64,000 bases of DNA from Varroa destructor (GCF_002443255.2 NW_019211454.1:58477601-58541600), one strand, 5' to 3'. Shown: positions 1 through 12,500, counted from the stretch's first letter. Numbers and translations are program-made. The notes: generated by a model from the sequence alone, not told the origin.

Positions 1-1084
1 CCTATGTCGATGTGTCGGTGAAGGGAAGATTATTGTACGGGGTGAGACATTAAGAGCTTCCCAGCCAGTCTAGCCTTTTGCGAAACTGAGTTGGTTCCGA
101 CTATTGCCTGGGACGCTTCTCTGCGGCATATTCTGGCTTCGCAAAGACTCCCATTAACTTAGAAGCTCTCCAGGCGTAAGCTAGCTAGCTAGCGTCATAT
201 CTCATATGATCAAAAATGGCTTCTGGCTAGTTCTGCTCTTCCACCTAGATATCAGAGTCAGCCTCTATGGCAGGGGCATAAAGCGGACAATTATCACGCG
301 TACACTTTTTCCAGCAGGAAAAAAGAGGCAATCATCCTCGAGAGGAGCGCCAGGCGCTCATTTTCGTCTATGCATCCAGCTGTATGGTTAAAGAGAATTT
401 TCGCTGTTCTGTAGTCTGGCACCACATAGTGGCTCCGCTGTGCATTACCAGCGGTCAAAGCGCTATCGTTCTGCCGCTCCTGTTTTTGACATCTGTGTGC
501 CTGCAGTAAACAAACAAATCGCTTAGCCTGCTCTGTGTTATCAATTAGTTTGAGAAGTAAGCAAGTCGGCCGGTCCTTCTGCGTAGAGTTTTCCAGTGAG
601 AAGGAGCATGCTACAACTATACACATGTGTCGTCTCCTTCATTTACATACTGAGCGTGGTTTAGGGCATTTTCGTAGTCCTATATTGTGGTACAGTGAAC
701 GACGAACAGGAAACGTCGATTTTATACTGAAATTTATGTAGGTACATGTAATATCGGTACGTGTTATCCAGAGTGTTAAATTGAGTCAGGAATCTAATTC
801 AATATAGTATCGATAGAACTTTCTAACGGTGTCCCTTTTAGAAGACGGCTGCTCTAATATTTCACACACACGGTTTTTCAACCCGATTGGCCTGTTATTG
901 TTTGTTACGATTAGGGCAACGAACGTACTGTGGATACACTCAATCAGCCTATATATCTTTCGAAGAAAGGTAACTCGAAGTCTCTATCCGGCTATCCGGT
1001 TCGTTGTGGTCTATCAGGCCAGACAAGCCTGCTTCGGAGTATGTGATATACAGTGGTATGATTGCACAGAACGCTTTGTCTGAA
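1..1084. other. No recognisable gene; non-coding sequence
   Basis: Only short open frames are present (the longest is about 110 codons on the minus strand, 294-626), none with a recognisable motif and none flanked by convincing splice signals. A short AGCT microsatellite is the only structured feature. The stretch ends where the first copy of the dispersed element begins. Confidence 0.6.
179..193. repeat. (AGCT)n microsatellite
   Basis: Nearly four consecutive AGCT units. The tract is self-complementary, so it is also a short palindrome. Confidence 0.85.
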
Positions 1085-1274
1085 CGCGTACTATCTTCTC
1101 TAACGCGCTATCCATCTCATGTGTCGGCAACGCAGAAGACAGCTCAGTCGGTGCAGACAATGTTTCATCGTAGATAAAACTTGTCAATTCAATGCGTTTC
1201 ATTACCAAGAGTCGCAACAATATATCATACTGTTCGATATTTTCGTACTGAGTTAGAGACTCAATGCAGAACAT
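1014..1274 (-). pseudogene. Open remnant within dispersed element copy 1
   Basis: An ATG-initiated frame of 86 codons on the minus strand lies mostly inside the dispersed element, beginning MFCIESLTQYENIEQYDILL. The matching region of the second copy (12640-12770) carries several stops in the corresponding minus-strand reading, so I treat this as a remnant of an element-encoded protein rather than a functional gene. A stop lies a few codons upstream of the ATG in the same frame, so the protein would have to begin here or be entered by splicing. No family is recognised. The part below about 1085 has no match in the second copy and may be chance reading frame. Confidence 0.3.
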
Positions 1275-1800
1275 TTTAAGGAAAATTCATATTGATCAAT
1301 ACGCTTGCTTCTTCAGGGGGCTGAAATAGATATTGCTTGTTGCCATTCACCCTTAGAGAAAGCGGAACAGCAAACGCTCGCTAGTAAGTTACATTAAGAA
1401 TTCAATAAAGGTGACGTATCTGCTGCAATATACTTCATCAAAAAACTGCTTTGTACTCGCCATGTACTCGCGTGTACTCGCCATTATCCAAATCCCGTCA
1501 TTACTAACGTTTTGAGTAGAAGGTGTCTCACCGTTTAGCGCACCGACCTTGATTTCGCTGGTCCAATATTATCTAAGATAGAGGACGGGTAAAAGACAAA
1601 GGTTGCTTTGTTCGTGCATTCAGTGACGCAAGCAATCCACCCAGAATCGATGCTAGAAGCAACTAGCTTTTAATTGTTAACGAAAAAAAAAAAAGCTTCT
1701 GATTTTCATGAATGGCTTGTTCGGTCAAAAAGAAGGTCCAGCACGAAGATCATCGAAAGTAATATGTTTCGTTTCCAAGTCTCTGAAACGGTTCTTTTTA
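1085..1800 (-). mobile_element. Diverged dispersed element, copy 1
   Basis: This segment shares at least four collinear blocks with 12635-13105. The 14-mer at 1126-1139 (GGCAACGCAGAAGA) recurs exactly at 12677-12690; ATACTGTTC at 1227-1235 recurs at 12743-12751; the stretch around 1340-1362 resembles 12902-12930; and TCTGAAACGGT at 1782-1792 recurs at 13085-13095. On the minus strand the block at 1745-1797 begins RTVSETWKR, and its partner begins RTVSDSLKH in the corresponding frame, which suggests an ancestral minus-strand coding sequence. This copy is about 250 bp longer than the other between the third and fourth blocks and contains a small tandem repeat there. I do not recognise the element class, saw no terminal inverted repeats or target-site duplication, and the ends are approximate. 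A duplicated gene fragment is the alternative. Confidence 0.5.
1452..1483. repeat. Three-unit 10-11 bp tandem repeat
   Basis: TGTACTCGCCA, TGTACTCGCG and TGTACTCGCCA follow one another directly. The array sits inside copy 1 of the dispersed element, in a part that has no counterpart in copy 2, so it may belong to an insertion or a local expansion. Confidence 0.9.
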
Positions 1801-4800
1801 ATATCGAACGCGTGGCTATTAGCTGACGCCTATCGAACTGGAACTACCTGAAGCAATACGAATCTTCTGCGTTTCAGAGAGACTTTATTTCGTTCGGCTG
1901 TAAAGAGAAGCTCCATCTTCAGCGGAAGCCACCAGAATGCTGAAACAGGATGCTGCTAAAAAGGGCTTATCTAACAATCTAATTTTGAATGGTTTCCGGA
2001 AGGGCAAGCACTCGCGTCCTGCTCATTTACAGAACCTTATGGAAAGTTGTCGGGTTACTCAACGATGTACTCCAGGTTGTGCGTGATTATTAGTGGTCAA
2101 AGCCATTAGCGCGAGCGATAGATATGCTACCAAACCCTAGCGTTTTTTTAGATAGGTTCTAATTCATACTTAATCAGATATTAACTTTATAATCGATTAA
2201 TATCACGTGATTTTAGCTAGTAAGTTAGATCTTTCTAGGGCTTACGACTTTCCCGATGCATTAACGGTACCTCATTATCTAAAATCGCTTTGAAAAAAAA
2301 AGCTGGTCAACAAGATGGGTCATCTGCTCGCGGCGTTGCACTGCCGTTATTTCTCATTCGTTTATCATGATGCGTTGCACAGCATTCTTATGGCAAAACA
2401 AACTACTTTCTTATATATAAAAAGATCCTACTGCTGGTCTACGCCTGCGTGCCTGTAAACAAAGTCTGACGTTTTGCTATTCACGGAGCTAGTCTAAAAT
2501 TAATAAAACAAAATTGAAACAGAATAATTTGTTCTTAATTAAAAAAAAATCGCGTAACTATATAGATAAGTCTATCTTACATACTTCTCACATTTTTTCT
2601 ATTCGGATCCAAAAAAATACCTTGCTATATATATTAGCAGTTTGTATGTCTATCATTTTTACAGCGCTCTGTCAATCAGAACCCCGCTGCCGCTCGTAAA
2701 CTACATCAGGATGTGTTCTCTTTTTTTTTTGCCACTACTCGCGGGCACTTATTCATTCAATTCCTTAGTCTTTTTGGAATTGAGGTTTCATACAATTATC
2801 GCCTCCGTGCGAACTCTTGATCGCCACTCTGAGTAAGCGTTCTAGTTTGTTTTGTTATAAAATATCAGCGTTTATTCGAACCGTCTTCGCATGAATCCTT
2901 GTCTTGTTAGGCTGAAAAAGCCGTTTGCTATATAACAATAATTCAACTTCCCCGGAAAAGAGGACAAACTCAAGCTAGTGGCATAAATTCATTGTGTGTT
3001 TACTAACCATCATTTACTAAATAGCTCGCACGCGTGCTACATCTAACTGGTTGATCGGTCCTTAATTTCGAAGTCACGGCGTATTACTGATTATTTCATA
3101 TATATTTAATACCTCGCATCATGAAGTCAATCATGTGGCAGCTTTTTCTACTACGACCTGCAAACAAGTTCTTTCATCAATGCTGTTCCCTTAACGTGGC
3201 ATAACAGGTAGCGTTTGGTGCACAGCTACCTAGGATACAAAGACACAGAAATTCAAAAGCCTGTTTCAGGCAGACAGGGAACAAAGAAGACCCTGAATAA
3301 ATGAAGTTACCAGTCCAACCGCGATTGTCATACAAATATTGCAATAATGACAGCTGTATGGCACCGAAATCGAAAATTGTGAGGTACTAGGCATCGCAGT
3401 TCTAGGCTTCAGACGTCACCCGGATCAATCAGAATTTTTATGGTCGGCTTTGACGCCCCCCTAATGGAAATAGTTAACTACGACTTGTAAAGCTTCATCG
3501 GGCCCGTCATTTATAGTGAGCATGCTGGACCATACCATTTTTCCTGTGTCAATAATGGGTAAAGTTGGAAAACCTACTGCCTTTCCATAAACAAAAAAGT
3601 AAGTACTTTCTGAGTTAGCAAGCGAAGCTTTTCTTTGTAACTCAGAAAAGCCTTACAAGAGTAAGACACTTGTGAAAGAAAAACATAATGTTTGTCTATT
3701 TTTTCGTTGCAGAATCCCAAGCCAAGCACACGATTTGCACTAAAGTATATAACTGTAGGCTGCAACGTAGTTACTTGTCTAACATTGCCCGGCGACCAGT
3801 TTCTCCGGCGGTCTCTAACTAGCGAGTTCTCTCCGTTACCAATTGTATTTGCAATATTGTACCTACTGAATAATAAAAGTGTCAGGAAACAGCAAGGCTA
3901 AATATACTTTGTATTGTATTTAGTGGCGGTACAGTGCAATTGCCAGTTGGCATTGTTTGCCCCATGTGAAACGGTGGGATCGTTCAGATTCGTTTTATCC
4001 ATCGACTTGCCTAAACAGATTCCTACAATGATTTGCTCTAGTTGCCGAACTAAGCCGGTTTGTCGTGGAAAAATTACCTGGAAAAAAAAACTAAGCCTGC
4101 AGCTGAACGTTAAGCGAAGAAAACAAGCTCACATAGTGACAGCAGAGATGGCAAGTGTGCAGATTAAGAGTTGCTTTCATGTTAATTATATGAATGAAAC
4201 AGTTACTAGAACATTCAGGTTACGCCGCAATGATAACATTATAATACTGCTCATAATTGCATGCTGTCAGAGTGGAGAAATCATTGCGAGTATTTATCTA
4301 TTTGTCCTATCTCACCTGTTGCGTTTACGTATTGTTTATAGTAGATGAACTGTTCGTTCGTAGAGAACTACGTTTCTGCATTAAGAGGAATGAAAGTTTT
4401 TAAAAAAGTCAGACTTAACAGGTGCATACGAGGTGACCGGCTATATTGTCTGATTTTTTATCGGCGGTAACTTCCGAATATTTATAGAGGCGTCCTCATA
4501 TACGCGTAGGCGCATGGCTCGCAGCGTCGGGATCCGACAGAGCCAAAGCAACATATAGCGCATTAAAAAGATATGGTTCACGACTGCCAAACGCATTGAA
4601 AAATTATCTTTCCTTGAAACATTTGATCGGGTTTTTTCCGGAACACGATTTGCCGTTTCTTGTTGGTGGAATTTCTCGAACAAGGTACTCACACGAGGGC
4701 GGAAGGGAACGCGAAACGAATTCTAGTACCCAAAACAAGGTTTAGAGGACACAATTAATACTGGTATAAAAAGCAGTTTATTCTTTAGACAACAGGTACA

Positions 4801-7425
4801 GCGATCGTGCCAATAGATAGCGTCAAGAGATACTAATGAATTAACGTGTAAAATCATCATCAGAGTTCGCCATAAAATAGAAGTTGCATTTGCACGTCAA
4901 GATACACACGTAGAACCCTTGTATGTTTTCCAGTGTACGGTTTACCATGCCAAGCGTGTCCATCTCTCATCAACCGCTAGTACTCCTTTCCTGTTGATTA
5001 CGTACAGGATATCAGCAAGGGATACGTTTTCGGATATAGCGACTCCGGCGTTAATCTCGCCTAAGTAAAGATTTTACCGTTGTACTTATCTAATCTCATC
5101 CACCGTAAAATCGTTGTAATCCGCAACCGGGACGAAGAGAACAATAGATAGTTTAATACCGTCTATATAGATCTAATTTTTAACCTGTGTAACACTCGAT
5201 TTTAACATGCGCTCTCAAACTGTCGGCCGAGTTGTGTGAGTTTTATAAAAAGGCTCCCGTCACTCCATCCGGATGGCGGCTGTTTCTGTTGCAAGACTAC
5301 TTAACGTCTATAAGAAACTGCCATTAAGGACCGGCTTTGTATAAAATCGAAAATTTAAAGAGCACTCTAACGCTCATCTGAAAAATGGTTGCTTGATGAG
5401 TGTACATTTACAGGTTTTTCTTCTACTCGTGAGTTATATACTTCGAGGCGCAGTGATTCTTTGGACTCAAATGGCTTTGCTAAATAGCTTCGTACGTCCT
5501 GTTTTTCTTAGAATCAATTCATATCTGAGTGATTCAAGTGTCTAGGCTAGAAGCGACTCACCCTGACAGATTCTGGTGACTAACCGTAGATTCGAATTCA
5601 ATACGTGGGCATATACCATCTCCGGCCTCGCTATCCATTGTCAGGACTTTGCATAGTCGAACACCGATCCCGGGATACATTAAGCATTTTGGCGAAAACC
5701 AAAACGTTTATTAGGGTAACCATTGCTACGTAATTCATAATGTCATTCGGGCAGCTAGTCCTAAATACATGCAAGAAACGTCCCAATTATATAAGGTCGA
5801 GGTTATAATTATCGACGCGATCGCAGAGCAACTCCTTAGTTGGATGAAGCCGTCAGGATCTTTTTGTGTTTTTCTACATCTGAGCTAGTGTACGGATGAA
5901 AGCATAGTCACGATAAATCCTCCGAATAAGCAAGTGTTCAACTATCGCGCAGGTGCTAACCTTTCCAGTAAACACGATATGATAGTCCCAAACACACAAT
6001 AGAGAGCGAAGGATGTACCTGTTAGGGTAAATATCACACTTCAGGTAACAAATCCGTTCCAGAAAAGTGCCACACTAGAGAACCAGTCGACTAGATCGGA
6101 AAGGAATTTCTGCAAATTGTATAAAGATGACCTCCAATTTTTCTTTCTTCTACGCTAACTGTGGCACCGGCGTCTACTGCATCGTTTATCTTCACAAACG
6201 ACACCGAATCAAAATAGCTCCATCCATGCTCAGGTTTAACTTGATACAGCGTCAAGTGACGCGATTCCGTAACGACTCAACTACTCCTAGAAGAAAAGCA
6301 ATTTATTTAATTGTTGGAGCTTCTTTATGCAAAGGTAACGCTGTACGTATCTAGAAATTAATACACTATTACCAATATGCGTTGCTGCAATGAATCTGCA
6401 GTTTTCGATGTTGCGACCACGTACCATCATCTACCATTGACGTTCCCTCCTAAATTAATAAGCAGGTAGAGAGCGTGATTCATCCACAGTGATCATAGTC
6501 ATCAGTCCCGAATGTTCCCTAGAAGGACAGACCGCTGCGCATTACATGCACAATAGAATACTCATACAACAGAATTTTTGCTGGAAGTTGGCAGCGCGAA
6601 CATTAGTAAATTCTAGGAAGTAATAAACTGAATTGGAAGAAGCAGTTATACATATGTGCGGAAAAAACACATGAAACATGCGTAGAGCAGTTCATTGTAC
6701 CCAACATCGCTGGAGCTTTTTACCTCTGGAAGGCACCGTACGTGAAAGCAACTAAGGACACTCAATGCCAAATTCAAACACGTGTGTGTGATAACCTCGA
6801 CGTACTCAGCGAGTAACTTTTTCAATGGCAGGGCATTCGTTTCTTGTCGAAACGATCAGAACCCCAATTGCTCCTAACTCTTCCTTCGTACCTAGACAAG
6901 TGAGATTGTGGTTAATTAGGAACGAGTATACAAGCGGCATTTCAGTCCTTGCTTCTGATCACTTTTCTCTTTTCTTTTCTTCGTGAATACGGGGCAAATG
7001 ACAGGCAGAGATGTATAGAACAAACAAAATAGCTTTGACAACAACATCTCTTTCAGACATCAATAAAGTAACCCATATTGCGCCGGATTCCATCAACAAC
7101 TGCTGCTTACTAACCTACCGTCTTCGAGCGGGCGTCCAACATACATTTCGTCAGCCTCATTTGCTTAGTAAAAATAAAAAATCATTGCGCTGAAGATTAA
7201 GTTGCTAGGCCATAGCTTTCAATTGTTGCAGGTTCACTTGCAAGGGTATGAACAAGCATGAATTTTATTGATTTCTATTTTGTCATATGAAAAGCCTCCT
7301 AGACACGCTCTATATATCACGCGTGTTTCATATACACCATGAACATCGAGGCTTACTAATCTCTTTGTCGTTGTGTGTTATCACAAATTATTTCTTATTC
7401 CTGCTGATTGTTTCGAGGCATACTT
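1801..7425. other. Long stretch without a recognisable gene
   Basis: AT-rich sequence with scattered short open frames on both strands. The longest is a plus-strand frame of 144 codons at 3914-4348, which begins at a non-ATG codon, has no recognisable motif, and is within what AT-rich sequence of this size gives by chance. I saw no splice-bordered exon, structured RNA or repeat copy here. Confidence 0.55.
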
Positions 7426-7674
7426 TCATCTATGGTAACTTATTGTGTTAAACAATTGCTTTTCACCAACCGAACCAACTCCTTCAACTAGGAACCAGTT
7501 GTTTCCTCTGACCTCGCTTGCTTTTGCTCCTCTTTTTTGACCCAGTGCTCCAATCTTACAGGTACCGTTCCAATATTCAGCAGTTATCTTTTTGGCCTTG
7601 GCTGCCAAGTTTCTTTCATCCTTCGATTTGATTTCAGAGCGTTTTTTGTTTCTATCTGGAATATGCCGTGTCTT
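7426..7674 (-). CDS. Possible exon, lysine-rich, unknown function
   Basis: Minus-strand frame of 82 codons without an ATG near its start, so if real it would be an internal exon. The peptide is basic; a central part reads KKITAEYWNGTCKIGALGQK. Upstream on the minus strand there is a CAG that could act as acceptor around 7656, without a strong pyrimidine tract. No family is recognised. The plus strand is also open over 7537-7758. A-rich strands easily give lysine-rich open frames, so chance is a real possibility. The next GC-richer island on the same strand is at 8033-8217, which would lie upstream if both belonged to one minus-strand gene, but that candidate ends in a stop and so argues against joining them. 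Confidence 0.15.
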   Translation of the reverse strand, partial: KTRHIPDRNKKRSEIKSKDERNLAAKAKKITAEYWNGTCKIGALGQKRGAKASEVRGNNWFLVEGVGSVGEKQLFNTISYHR

Positions 7675-7967
7675 TTAGTCTCTCATAACGATTGTGCTTT
7701 CCACTTCTATACAACATTTGCAATTAGAAATATTTTTTTTTTCGAATTTCGACTTTGATTTGGTCTCCGATTTGACTCAGAAAAAGTCTCCTTCAGAAAA
7801 AGGTTTCGCGTTGCTATAATTATTTTACCTGTTTAAGCCGATTGACTTCGGAGTTGGTAAGAACATCATGTGCAGATTAAAAGATTAACAGCTTCTGCAG
7901 TCTGTTTTTGCTATGCACAGTACTACAAATAAAAACATCACTTAATAGCGCCCATATATACATTTCC

Positions 7968-7971
<4 letters not shown>

Positions 7972-8007
<36 letters not shown>
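7972..8007. repeat. (TA)n microsatellite
   Basis: Uninterrupted 36-bp run of alternating T and A. Confidence 0.97.
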
Positions 8008-8008
<1 letters not shown>

Positions 8009-8032
8009 CCTTGTAGTAAGTATTAAAAGGAG

Positions 8033-8217
8033 CTAGGATAATTGACAGTTGCCAGTTGCGTGCATTTCTTCTTGGAAAGGCTCGGATCCGTTAAGAATCC
8101 TTGGAACGTCTGCACGATACAAAGCTACGGCAAGCTTTTTTTCTGTTCGAAGTTCTGGTTTAGTTTGGAACCAGTGAATCAGTAGTTCAGGACGTCTTAC
8201 CGCGAACGGAAAATCCA
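8033..8217 (-). CDS. Possible terminal exon, unknown function
   Basis: On the minus strand a long pyrimidine-rich stretch ending in CAG (about 8218-8250) precedes an open segment of about 60 codons that ends in TAG at 8033-8035. It looks like a splice acceptor followed by a last coding exon. Only one of the three frames after the acceptor stays open; it begins DFPFAVRRPELLIHWFQTKP and continues with a basic, then acidic, stretch. I do not recognise the family. No AATAAA signal lies just after the stop. The plus strand over 8126-8432 is also open (about 100 codons without an early ATG), so the strand is not certain. The local base composition is visibly less AT-rich than the flanks. Confidence 0.25.
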
Positions 8218-8758
8218 CTGGGACGGAATACGAAGCAGAGGTGGGAAAACTGCGTTATCGAAATAGGCACTTTACCTCGGGTAGGCTCGTTAACAAGCGT
8301 CACGAGCGTACACGGCCTAACAAGACCTTCGAAACTCTGACTGATTCTATGCAATCGTGCGTGTGTTCTTGGCCCGCGTGCTTCGCAAGCTGTCGAATAG
8401 TGGCAGGCAGAAAAACAATTCTTCGTATGTAAATGCTAGTTCCCACATCCATAGCTACATATTCACCCTATGAGATTCTGAATATTTTTATGAGAGTGTC
8501 ACAAACGCATTTTTACGACAAGAGAGGCAGACAAAAACACGAGATCCGCTACGAGTCATCTGCATCTGGAGTAGAGTGTATTTGATGTAGGACTGAATAT
8601 TTCATTGACTTGTTTGCCGCACTCAATTCAAAATTACTCCGAATCATGGCAAGAAAGTTCGCCTTACAAACTTTGAATACAAACCATGTTAAAATAGCAT
8701 ACGTCGGGTCATTTCGTTTCGTTGCGCTCATATAATCAGCATACTTAATTGTTAGTAT

Positions 8759-8761
<3 letters not shown>

Positions 8762-8790
<29 letters not shown>
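8762..8790. repeat. (TA)n microsatellite
   Basis: Uninterrupted 29-bp alternating TA run. Confidence 0.97.
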
Positions 8791-8793
<3 letters not shown>

Positions 8794-9766
8794 ATAATCT
8801 GAGTCATTATAATAAAATCATTTTTTCGTATCATTATAGAATATACCTAGATAATGGTTTAGCTGATATTAGTTTTAAAAAGTTCTACAAGTGAAACTTC
8901 TTTCTTCGCTATGCGTTCATGACGGTTGCATTCCCGCAGTCCTGACGGCATGCAGACAGAATCCTGTCTATTCCCACGATTATTCTAAACTAAGTATATT
9001 TGTCCTAATTGAACAGATTGTCCGAGACATCAAATATGTGCCTACCCGGCGCTCATTTCTATTCGTGCATGTGGACACGCACACATGTATTGTGCATGTT
9101 TGTGTGTACTGTATGATTTATTACTATAGCTCAAACTTACTTATAACCCATGAATGCGATGTCCATTAGCCATAGCGATGTTTATGTAACATTTGTTGCT
9201 CACACAAGCTTTGACGGACAACATGTTGTCCCTAGAAGGAGTATAGATGTTGATAAAGTTGGGTCAAGCTTCGCGTGATTCTTGAATAGATCGGTGGTCT
9301 TCTTTAATGCGCAAGTACTTCGTACACATTTCATTTGCATATAGATTGAAGATGCGGGGACACCCCTCGGCCATATACACAAGACTAGGAAGATTTTTTC
9401 TAGTATATAGGATAGCTGGTTGGCAGGTAGGTTCAGTACAGCAGTTTCTCGCCACCTCTGGAAAAATATATTGACGAATGGTATAGCAAGGCCGCCGATG
9501 TCAACTGCAGGACAAACCAGTAGCATTGATGAAATGGGTCCTTAGAGTGAAAGAGATGCTGTCTACGTGAAGAAAGGAGAACGACCTCAGTGTGATTTCG
9601 ATCGACATCGCTCCTCAAATACTTGTGGGAGTAGGTGTTCGGCTCGCACCACGTTTTTTGCGTGCCCTGCTAGAATTTTCAACGAAAGCGAATAATAGAT
9701 AAACTACAAATGCTTCGCCTGCAAGCTATGTAAATTAATATGGACAACAAGGATACGTTTCATCAT

Positions 9767-9786
9767 AACAACAATATATTGTTGTT
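9767..9786. repeat. Perfect 20-bp palindrome
   Basis: The 20 bases starting AACAACAATA are exactly self-complementary with no spacer. It could extrude as a cruciform or be a dyad binding site; nothing nearby tells which. Confidence 0.9.
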
Positions 9787-12323
9787 TTGTCTTTTTCTAA
9801 CAAACTCTTAATCTTGTTGCATTTATCTAGTTCTAATCGGTTGTTATATAATCGGCCATCAGACGTCAAAGCTATTCTAAAAATTGGCATATTCTGTTCA
9901 CGTAAACCGCAACTACGCTTGTAGGATGTTTTGCAGATTTTAGAAATAATCTGATTCTCGGTACTAGTTTAAGGTACTCTTTGGAACTACTTAAACTGTT
10001 AAATTAAAGAAACAGTTAAGTAAACACGTAGAGATAGTAATCATTTGATCCTAAAATTGGCACATGTTAGCTTGCATTTTTCATGCTGCCAGACGTTGTG
10101 AGCATTATTAAATCTTATAGAAAAATATAGAAAACCTAAAGAACATGCGTAATCATCATCATTGAAACTAGTGCATACAATGATTTGTTTACTTTTAACT
10201 TGTTAGTGTGTTATTTGGACATATATCTGTTTAACTTCCGATATGGCTATATGTAAAGTTTTGCTGAGTTAGTGTTTGACTGACCTCGGTGCTGATATCC
10301 GTGTAGCAAAGCCAAATACTATAGTTTTTTTGTTGTACCGCTTATTCTCTATGTTTCTATTCTCATTAATAATTTAATATTTATTTTAAGTTAAGATAAA
10401 ATAGTAGAATTCGCAATAGTTTCAGAACCTATGAGGACCGAATTAAGTAACCTGTCACCATATGTCTTCTGATTTGTTGGCAGGCACGACCGTCCTCCTT
10501 GTTGTTGTTTGGTACCACTTACTTAAAGCCAAACTGATGTAGTATTTGCAATCAGTTTTCACGAGGTAAATGCCGACTTTTCTGCTTCCTTTTTTTTTCC
10601 TATTCCCTAAATACCTCTACCACTTGTTCGATCGTGCTATACACTTTGCGACATCCGGTCAAAAAAAGTTGTTCTCTGCAGGCTGAACTTTCCTTGAGCA
10701 CGTCTTGATCTTAAGATAGCCAGTGCCTTGTTTCTATATTACACTGACTACCTAATGTCCTTCAGAAGAACAAAATCAATTTTCATCTTTCAAATCCTTT
10801 GCTAATTTTATTTTATTATATTAACTTTGAGTATCACTCGCACTTCCGATCAGTCGTTTGATTATGTCATTTTGACATGAGCTTGGAAACATATATACAT
10901 AGGCCGCACCTTAAGGACTTTATACTGAGGATAGGCCCAATTTGAATGCAAGCGTTACAAGCCTTTTACTAGTTCCCGCGTATCTCATCAGCTTATTGAG
11001 CGAGCTCATCACTTTCTTTAAAAACACAAGGTATGATCCATCCGTCCTGAACGCATACAACCAACATGTGGCACGCAGATCTTCAATATGTGCAAATTAA
11101 TGAAGTAGGAGAAATACTTCCCGACGAGTATCGGCGTGAAGTGCGTTACTAGAAACTGAGGCACGATTGTCAGCTTAATTCAGCATTTTGTTTACTTCCT
11201 ATGAATAAGGTAGGGGGTACAATGAAGATATATTCCGATTGGAACGGTGCATATGAAGTAGGGCACACATATTTACCCCCAGTAAATGTGCATAGAGCGT
11301 TCTCTAACTGCCTAAAATCAGGATTTGCGGTAGCCCTCGTCGATATTGGACGGCCACATTTATTAGCGGAATTAGGCTGCGTGCACAAATGACATGCGCG
11401 GATCATATTAGTGAGCATGACGACGCTCCCGCGTTAATCCAATTAGCTGACGCGATGGGGAACAACATGTAGCGATTAGCCAAGCTTTCTCTGTCTGCTA
11501 TAGCTTGCGACCCGACGTATTGATTAGGTGATCTGCTTTAAGGACCAGTTGATACCTTGTACGTATGGAGGTCTAAAACTAGCGCGAAGCTAGACATAGC
11601 AAAATATGCTAGAAAATGAGCATTTACCTATCACATAGCTGCATTATACGATTGGGACGAAGAATTTTCAATAAATTCAACGAATAATATTTCAGTAAAA
11701 TACTTCAAATTGACAATATGTAGCAACGTATACTACTACGTACATGCGGTTCTGTATCCCTTGAAGTTTGTTGAAACAAGTCAAGCTGAGGAGATGTTCC
11801 CAAAATGAAACCTATAGATTATCATAGGCTGGTACCAATATTTAAGGATCAACACACTCTGATCACTTATCTTTCCGCTGTATCGTAAATGCATAAGCCA
11901 ATTTTACGGCTAAGCTCTAATACCACCAGTACGCGAGAAAGTAAATAATTTATTCTATAGCGAAAGTGTTGTTTCGGTGCACCATCACAAACGTCTGCGA
12001 TACACAAGCGTTCTTTGCATTGTTTGTCAACCCGACTTTTCAAACCTTTAGGCCACAACGCGTTTTTGAGAATATAAATGCGCCCATTTTAAAGTTTCGG
12101 GGAAATTTGTTAGACTTTGGCTTAGTTCGCGTTTGTTATATACATATATATAGAGTACCATTTCAAACGGCTAGTGTAACAATTGGAAAATTTTAGGAAA
12201 AAATTCGGAAATACTTTAGTCTTTCCGGATAAGGCCGAACTAAAACGGCTCCCCTTTATGGATGATATTATTTGTGAGACATATAACATCTCCATCAGGC
12301 ACACAAATCAAGTTCGTTCAAGA

Positions 12324-12340
12324 TCGTTCGTTCGTTCGTT
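12324..12340. repeat. (TCGT)n microsatellite
   Basis: Just over four consecutive TCGT units; one more partial unit lies a few bases upstream at 12313-12318. Confidence 0.9.
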
Positions 12341-12429
12341 GTGTTCCATAGGGGAAATTATCGTCGAGTTAATTAGAGTTCGGCGAGCATATGTAGTGGT
12401 GGTAATTCATAACGACCAGGTATGAGACC

Positions 12430-12500
12430 AGGTATCTAGTTCAATGGTAGTCTTTGTTGAGAGAACGAAACTACTAATACGTTCTGTTCAAATCTTCGAT
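12430..12500 (+). repeat. tRNA-like segment (SINE head or tRNA pseudogene)
   Basis: TAGTTCAATGGT at 12437-12448 resembles the A-box of tRNA genes, and GTTCAAATC at 12486-12494 resembles the B-box. The distance between the two is a few bases above the usual tRNA spacing. I could not fold a proper acceptor stem, so this is not a functional tRNA gene. It lies about 130 bp before the second copy of the dispersed element; whether the two belong together is unknown. Confidence 0.4.

Larger units (their letters stand above)
8433..12429. other. Long stretch without a recognisable gene
   Basis: AT-rich sequence holding a (TA)n tract at 8762-8790, a perfect 20-bp palindrome at 9767-9786 and a short TCGT array at 12324-12340. 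The open frames (for example 92 codons at 8891-9169 and 108 codons on the minus strand at 9200-9526) have no recognisable motifs and no convincing splice borders. Confidence 0.55.

Noticed and set aside
3914..4348. Plus-strand open frame of 144 codons
   Set aside because: Non-ATG start, no motif and AT-rich; explained by chance.
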